Shown here one piece after another: positions 60,364 to 64,000 of a stretch of DNA of 64,000 nucleotides (positions within the stretch are counted from its first letter, which is position 1; every line of letters starts with the position of its first letter). Under the pieces are notes generated by a model. The model saw only the letters and a list, made by a program, of their open reading frames with translations. It was not told where the DNA came from and ran no database searches. This DNA is from Fidelibacterota bacterium (GTDB lineage Bacteria; Fidelibacterota; Marinisomatia; Marinisomatales; TCS55), in NCBI GenBank assembly GCA_004124385.1, contig SCKN01000001.1, forward strand, positions 340,606 to 404,605, written 5' to 3'. Position numbers and translations under genes: made by a program.

Positions 60364-61265
60364 TACTTTGCTAATGCCTGTTGAATTATTGAATCTATTA
60401 AATCTTCAAAAGAAATACCACTTGTCTTGGCAGCTTTTGGCACTAAACTAGTATCTGTCATTCCTGGAAGTGTATTTAATTCCAAAAACCAATGCAGATT
60501 ATTATGACCCAAGCGAAAATCAACTCGACCATAATGCCGACATTTTAATAATTTATATACTTTTAAAGCAGTTTCCTGAATCTTTTTTGTTAACCCTTCA
60601 TCTAATACAGCCGGACAAATATATTCCGTCATTCCTTCTGTATACTTGCATTCATAATCATATAAATTATGTTTTGGTATAATTTCTATGATTGGCAATA
60701 TTTCATTACCAACAATTGATACTGTTATTTCTCTACCGCTAATGAATTTTTCAATGAGTATTTCATTATCATATTTGAAAGCGTCAATTACGGCCGCATC
60801 AAAAGAATTTTCATATTGTACAATAGTCAGACCTATAGTACTTCCTTGGCTATTTGGTTTTACAACACATGGATATTCAAAATCGTTCTTATCAACAAGT
60901 TGTCCTTTTCTAATCCTTTTCCATTTGGGAGTTTTAATCCCAACATCTTCAGCTAATAATTTACTAATATGTTTATCCATGCTCATTGCTGAAGACAATG
61001 CATTAGAACCGGTATAACGGATGCCAATACTTTCAAACATGCCCTGAATCCGCCCATTTTCACCTATCCCGCCATGCAGCGCAATTAATACAATATCAAC
61101 ACTTTTTAGAGTATCCAAATGACTTAAAATATCATTTTCAAATTCTACTGAAATGGCATCATATCCAAGCGCTGTACATGCAGCAAACATTGCTTTTCCG
61201 GAACTCAATGATACTTCTCTTTCAGAGGAAAGCCCCCCCATTAATACGGCAATTTTAGTGCTCAT
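60363..61265 (-). CDS. ddl: D-alanine-D-alanine ligase
   Basis: 300 residues, ATP-grasp. GGLSSEREVSLSSGKAM starts it; ALHGGIGENGRIQGM, CVVKPNSQGSTIG and the C-terminal LELNTLPGMTDTSL are diagnostic. Makes D-Ala-D-Ala for peptidoglycan, complementing murA in this window. Start overlaps the HAD gene by 4 bp (ATGA). Confidence 0.96.
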   Translation of the reverse strand: MSTKIAVLMGGLSSEREVSLSSGKAMFAACTALGYDAISVEFENDILSHLDTLKSVDIVLIALHGGIGENGRIQGMFESIGIRYTGSNALSSAMSMDKHISKLLAEDVGIKTPKWKRIRKGQLVDKNDFEYPCVVKPNSQGSTIGLTIVQYENSFDAAVIDAFKYDNEILIEKFISGREITVSIVGNEILPIIEIIPKHNLYDYECKYTEGMTEYICPAVLDEGLTKKIQETALKVYKLLKCRHYGRVDFRLGHNNLHWFLELNTLPGMTDTSLVPKAAKTSGISFEDLIDSIIQQALAK

Positions 61266-61804
61266 GATATAATTAACTCTGCCCCCACTAATAGATTTTC
61301 TACAACGAAATTTGGCGTAAGATTTTTATTCAATTTTTGCAGTGTTTCCGGCCCTTTCCCTGTCAATACAAGCATTGTATCCATACCCAATTTAGCACCA
61401 ACTTCTATATCTGAACCCGCATCACCCACCATCAATGAACTTTGCAGATCTATATCAAAATCTGATGACGCTTCATTAAACATTCCAATTCCAGGTTTAC
61501 GATATTCTGTTGCGTTGTCTGGATGATCTGGACAATAATAAATATCAACTAATTCCAATTTATTTTCTGTAAATGTCTTGCGGATAAAGTCATGGATTTC
61601 ATTCAACTTTAATTCATCGATTAAGCCTCGTCCAATTCCTGATTGATTGCTTATAATGCAAAATCGTTTACAGCAATTAGACATTTTTTTCAGCGCATCC
61701 AGTGTAAATAGAAAAAACTGAAAATTTTTCAAATCACTAATATATCCAGGATCAGGGTTTAACGTACCATCCCGGTCAAGAAAAATTGTGTCGTAATTTT
61801 TCAT
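61262..61804 (-). CDS. gmhB: GmhB-like histidinol/heptose bisphosphate phosphatase
   Basis: 180 residues, HAD subfamily IIIA. FLDRDGTLN (nucleophile Asp and acid Asp), ISNQSGIGRG, and MVGDAGSDIEVG are motifs I, II and IV. GmhB removes the 7-phosphate of manno-heptose bisphosphate for lipopolysaccharide. The zinc loop is incomplete: the text YYCPDHPDNATEYRKPG keeps Cys and His but lacks the second C-x-C pair. Heptose specificity is therefore not certain; a related phosphatase activity is possible. 4-bp overlaps on both sides. Confidence 0.75.
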   Translation of the reverse strand: MKNYDTIFLDRDGTLNPDPGYISDLKNFQFFLFTLDALKKMSNCCKRFCIISNQSGIGRGLIDELKLNEIHDFIRKTFTENKLELVDIYYCPDHPDNATEYRKPGIGMFNEASSDFDIDLQSSLMVGDAGSDIEVGAKLGMDTMLVLTGKGPETLQKLNKNLTPNFVVENLLVGAELIIS

Positions 61805-62784
61805 GCAATTATTTCTTCTGTTTTAACATCACTGATATGAATTGAACTGCTCAGGAAATACCCAAATCCGATAAACACTAATGGAATAAAACCAATAGCA
61901 TGGATCAATACAGCGAATGCCTGAGATTCAGTTAACCCAACACCAAAAATATTAACTAAAACATACACTGCTGCTGCATGATAGGTCCCAACGTAGCCCG
62001 GCGCTGACGGAACTGTAATCGCCATTGTAGTTGCAATTAAAACAATACCTACTGCGACCCATGTTATTTTAAGCCCTGTAGCAAAGACTACAAGTATTAT
62101 ACAAATGTAGTATAAAACCCAAAGCATCAATGTTAGAAAGACCAACTGAACAGAATGCTTTGTTTTAACTATGGATGTTAATCCTGTAAATACATTTTGA
62201 ATATTTCCCAACAATTTTTGACCGGTCGAAGTTTGAAATAATTTCCAATGGACAAATTTATCGTGAAAATTGGAATGACTTTTACCCAACCAAATAATAA
62301 ATACAAGTCCTCCAATTGTAAACACCACAAGGCCAATTAATATTTTACCACTCCATTCCATTAAAGGTGAAAAAAAGGCGAAAAAGATCATCATAGCAGC
62401 CAATCCCATCAAATCGAGTATACGCTCCAAGATGATCGTTCCAAATGCCACTGAGGCGGTGATCATGTTGCTACGTGAAATAGCATATGCACGTAACAAC
62501 TCACCCAATCTAAAAGGCAAGACACCATTCCCAAAATAACCGATCATGGTTGAACTGAATAAAGGATTAAATGTAAATACATGAATTGGGTTTAATATTA
62601 GCTGCCATCTATATGCACGTAATGCAACGCTTATCACCATAATAATCATTGATAAAAATACATACGACATATGGGTATGTGATAAATTTTCCATCAGATC
62701 CTTGAAATTCATTTCACGAAATGCATACCAAAGGCCGGCAGCGGTTATAGCAAACCCAATAATTAATTTTAAAGCTCTATTCAC
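61801..62784 (-). CDS. YbhN/AglD-type (LPG synthase membrane domain) protein
   Basis: 327 residues with about eight membrane helices. ISVALRAYRWQLIL, GYFGNGVLPFRLGELLRAY and the PSAPGYVGTYHAAAVYV block are typical of the lysylphosphatidylglycerol synthase transmembrane region (UPF0104) family, here without the soluble synthase domain. Such stand-alone proteins are thought to move or protect lipids; the role is unknown. 8-bp overlap with the LolA-like gene. Confidence 0.82.
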   Translation of the reverse strand: MNRALKLIIGFAITAAGLWYAFREMNFKDLMENLSHTHMSYVFLSMIIMVISVALRAYRWQLILNPIHVFTFNPLFSSTMIGYFGNGVLPFRLGELLRAYAISRSNMITASVAFGTIILERILDLMGLAAMMIFFAFFSPLMEWSGKILIGLVVFTIGGLVFIIWLGKSHSNFHDKFVHWKLFQTSTGQKLLGNIQNVFTGLTSIVKTKHSVQLVFLTLMLWVLYYICIILVVFATGLKITWVAVGIVLIATTMAITVPSAPGYVGTYHAAAVYVLVNIFGVGLTESQAFAVLIHAIGFIPLVFIGFGYFLSSSIHISDVKTEEIIA

Positions 62785-63364
62785 GTAAATCGATCACTTC
62801 TACTGCTTCTTTTCCAAATGTAGAAAACGAGTAAGAACCTCTTAATATCTGCCAAGCTGACACCTTTAAACTAATCCAATTATCCTTATCATAATCAACA
62901 TTCAAATTCTCAAAATGCCAATTTTCCTTATTTACAGAAATTGTTCCATTCATTTCGATCTCTTTCATTTCAAATGAAAACGTAATTAATCCATTTTCGT
63001 TCCGTTTATTTGAAATAGAAATTCCGGATAAATCACCTAAAATAATTGAAAAAATATCTCGATCTTCCGAAAATCGTTCATCTATAATAAGCTGTTTAGT
63101 TAACTTATTTAATGTTTTGATAATATTGCCTGAAATAAATATATCTTGTTCGCTGGATTCAATTAAATAACTTAATGAATCAATAAATGAAACGGATAAA
63201 TTTGAATTATAGGTTTGCCCATATTGAAATTGATTTAATTCAACTTCGATTTTTTTCCATTTAAAAAACTCCAATCCTCTCTTTAAAGAATCAAGATCTG
63301 ATGAAGGAGTTCCCTGTAAAAATGAAAACAACAATAGCCCGTAAATAGGCAAACGGAACCGCAT
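62777..63364 (-). CDS. LolA-like periplasmic lipoprotein carrier
   Basis: 195 residues with an N-terminal signal (RLPIYGLLLFSFLQG). The middle text SLSYLIESSEQDIFISGN and TLNKLTKQLIID resembles the LolA half-barrel (Gly/Tyr-x-Pro-x2-K pattern), but identity to any LolA is low by eye. Its place just after ftsK matches the ftsK-lolA order of other Gram-negative bacteria, which is the main support. An alternative is an unrelated outer-membrane or envelope protein. Confidence 0.5.
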   Translation of the reverse strand: MRFRLPIYGLLLFSFLQGTPSSDLDSLKRGLEFFKWKKIEVELNQFQYGQTYNSNLSVSFIDSLSYLIESSEQDIFISGNIIKTLNKLTKQLIIDERFSEDRDIFSIILGDLSGISISNKRNENGLITFSFEMKEIEMNGTISVNKENWHFENLNVDYDKDNWISLKVSAWQILRGSYSFSTFGKEAVEVIDLRE

Positions 63365-63368
63365 AACT

Positions 63369-64000
63369 TTAATCTTCTAAATGGAGCAAGTAAGTTTCAT
63401 CCACCAAAACTTCACGAGCTTTACTACCGGTAAAGGGACCGACAACTGCAATCTGTTCCATCTGATCCATGAGTCGTGCTGCGCGCGAATATCCAACTTT
63501 TAGGCGACGTTGTATGAGTGATATAGATCCTTGCTGGTGAGTAACCACTAGACGAATAGCTTCATATAATAATTCATCTTTATCGCTGTCTACTCCACCA
63601 TCTACTCCATTACCATCAAGAAGCTGACCTTCACGAATACTGGGCAGAATTAATTCTGTAGCTTTTGGTTGATCTTGAATATGTTCCATAAGTGCTTCAA
63701 TTTCTTCCAACGATAAAAATGCATTATGCAAACGAATCGGATCAGATGCTCCTGATCCTAGATAAAGCATATCACCCCTGCCGATCAATTTTTCAGCTCC
63801 CATTATATCAATAATTACGCGGGAGTCAATTTTACTGGCTACCTGGAATGCAATTCTTGATGGGAAGTTGGCCTTGATCAAACCGGTGATTACATCAACA
63901 GACGGTCGCTGTGTGGCAATAACCAAGTGGATACCAACCGCTCTTGCCAATTGAGCCAGACGGGCAATGGGCGCTTCCACTTCTCGGGCATTCAGCATCA
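63369..64000 (-). CDS. ftsK: DNA translocase FtsK, C-terminal part (cut by window edge)
   Basis: The last 209 or so codons are visible and the frame runs to base 64000. IARLAQLARAVGIHLVIATQRPSVDVITG and IKANFPSRIAFQV (sensor-type motifs of the RecA-like motor), GAEKLIGRGDMLYLGSG, and a C-terminal winged-helix gamma domain GSISLIQRRLKVGYSRAARLMD, which reads KOPS sites. The N-terminal membrane part and Walker A are outside the window. Confidence 0.95.
   Translation of the reverse strand, partial: MLNAREVEAPIARLAQLARAVGIHLVIATQRPSVDVITGLIKANFPSRIAFQVASKIDSRVIIDIMGAEKLIGRGDMLYLGSGASDPIRLHNAFLSLEEIEALMEHIQDQPKATELILPSIREGQLLDGNGVDGGVDSDKDELLYEAIRLVVTHQQGSISLIQRRLKVGYSRAARLMDQMEQIAVVGPFTGSKAREVLVDETYLLHLED

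Overview
The window is a bacterial chromosome segment of fairly low G+C. Almost every gene lies on the minus strand, so transcription mostly runs from high to low coordinates. Gene content is housekeeping: cell wall, glycolysis, translation, transcription and Sec secretion. Two tRNA promoters look like the Bacteroidetes-type TTTG / TAnnTTTG promoter. Together with an FtsK - LolA-like - GmhB - Ddl neighbourhood (Gram-negative envelope) this suggests the Fibrobacterota-Chlorobiota-Bacteroidota (FCB) group. A Marinimicrobia-like lineage is my best guess, but it is an inference; no rRNA is present to confirm it.

Layout, low to high coordinates. (1) 1-10.6 kb: a minus-strand series with trkA (cut by the window edge), murA, recN, a VanZ-like protein, the NAD(P)H-hydrate repair enzyme, acpS, a HAD hydrolase, a secreted TPR protein, tRNA-Leu, secG, tpiA, pgk and comF. 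(2) 10.7-13.7 kb: the first plus-strand gene, a 997-residue protein with receiver-like domains joined to a PEP/pyruvate-dikinase-type ATP-binding domain, closed by a terminator shared with gdhA. (3) 13.7-15.5 kb: gdhA, tRNA-Met and cspA. (4) 15.7-26.5 kb: an accessory-looking stretch. It holds a sugar nucleotidyltransferase, a decayed GHMP kinase, a tightly packed methyltransferase / sulfotransferase / aminotransferase / Tat-exported amine oxidase set, a divergent dolichol-kinase-like/DUF92 membrane fusion, a frameshifted DUF350 remnant, hutU-hutI, and a second remnant that looks like the end of a HEAT-type repeat protein. (5) 26.5-58.8 kb: a GHL10-type glycoside hydrolase, then an unbroken 31-kb minus-strand superoperon. 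In transcription order this is tRNA-Thr, Tyr, Gly, Thr, tuf, rpmG, tRNA-Trp, secE, nusG, rplKAJL, rpoBC, rpsLG, fusA, tuf, S10-spc-alpha ribosomal genes with secY, map and infA, ending with rplQ and a terminator. (6) 59-64 kb: ftsK (cut by the window edge), a LolA-like protein, a YbhN-type membrane protein, a GmhB-like phosphatase, ddl and cysS.

The two tuf genes are almost identical, 15.4 kb apart in direct orientation, and differ mainly in one 115-bp patch, a signature of gene conversion. The most system-like accessory feature is the amine oxidase - aminotransferase - sulfotransferase - methyltransferase set, whose joint substrate cannot be read from sequence. I saw no CRISPR array, transposase, integrase or phage gene.
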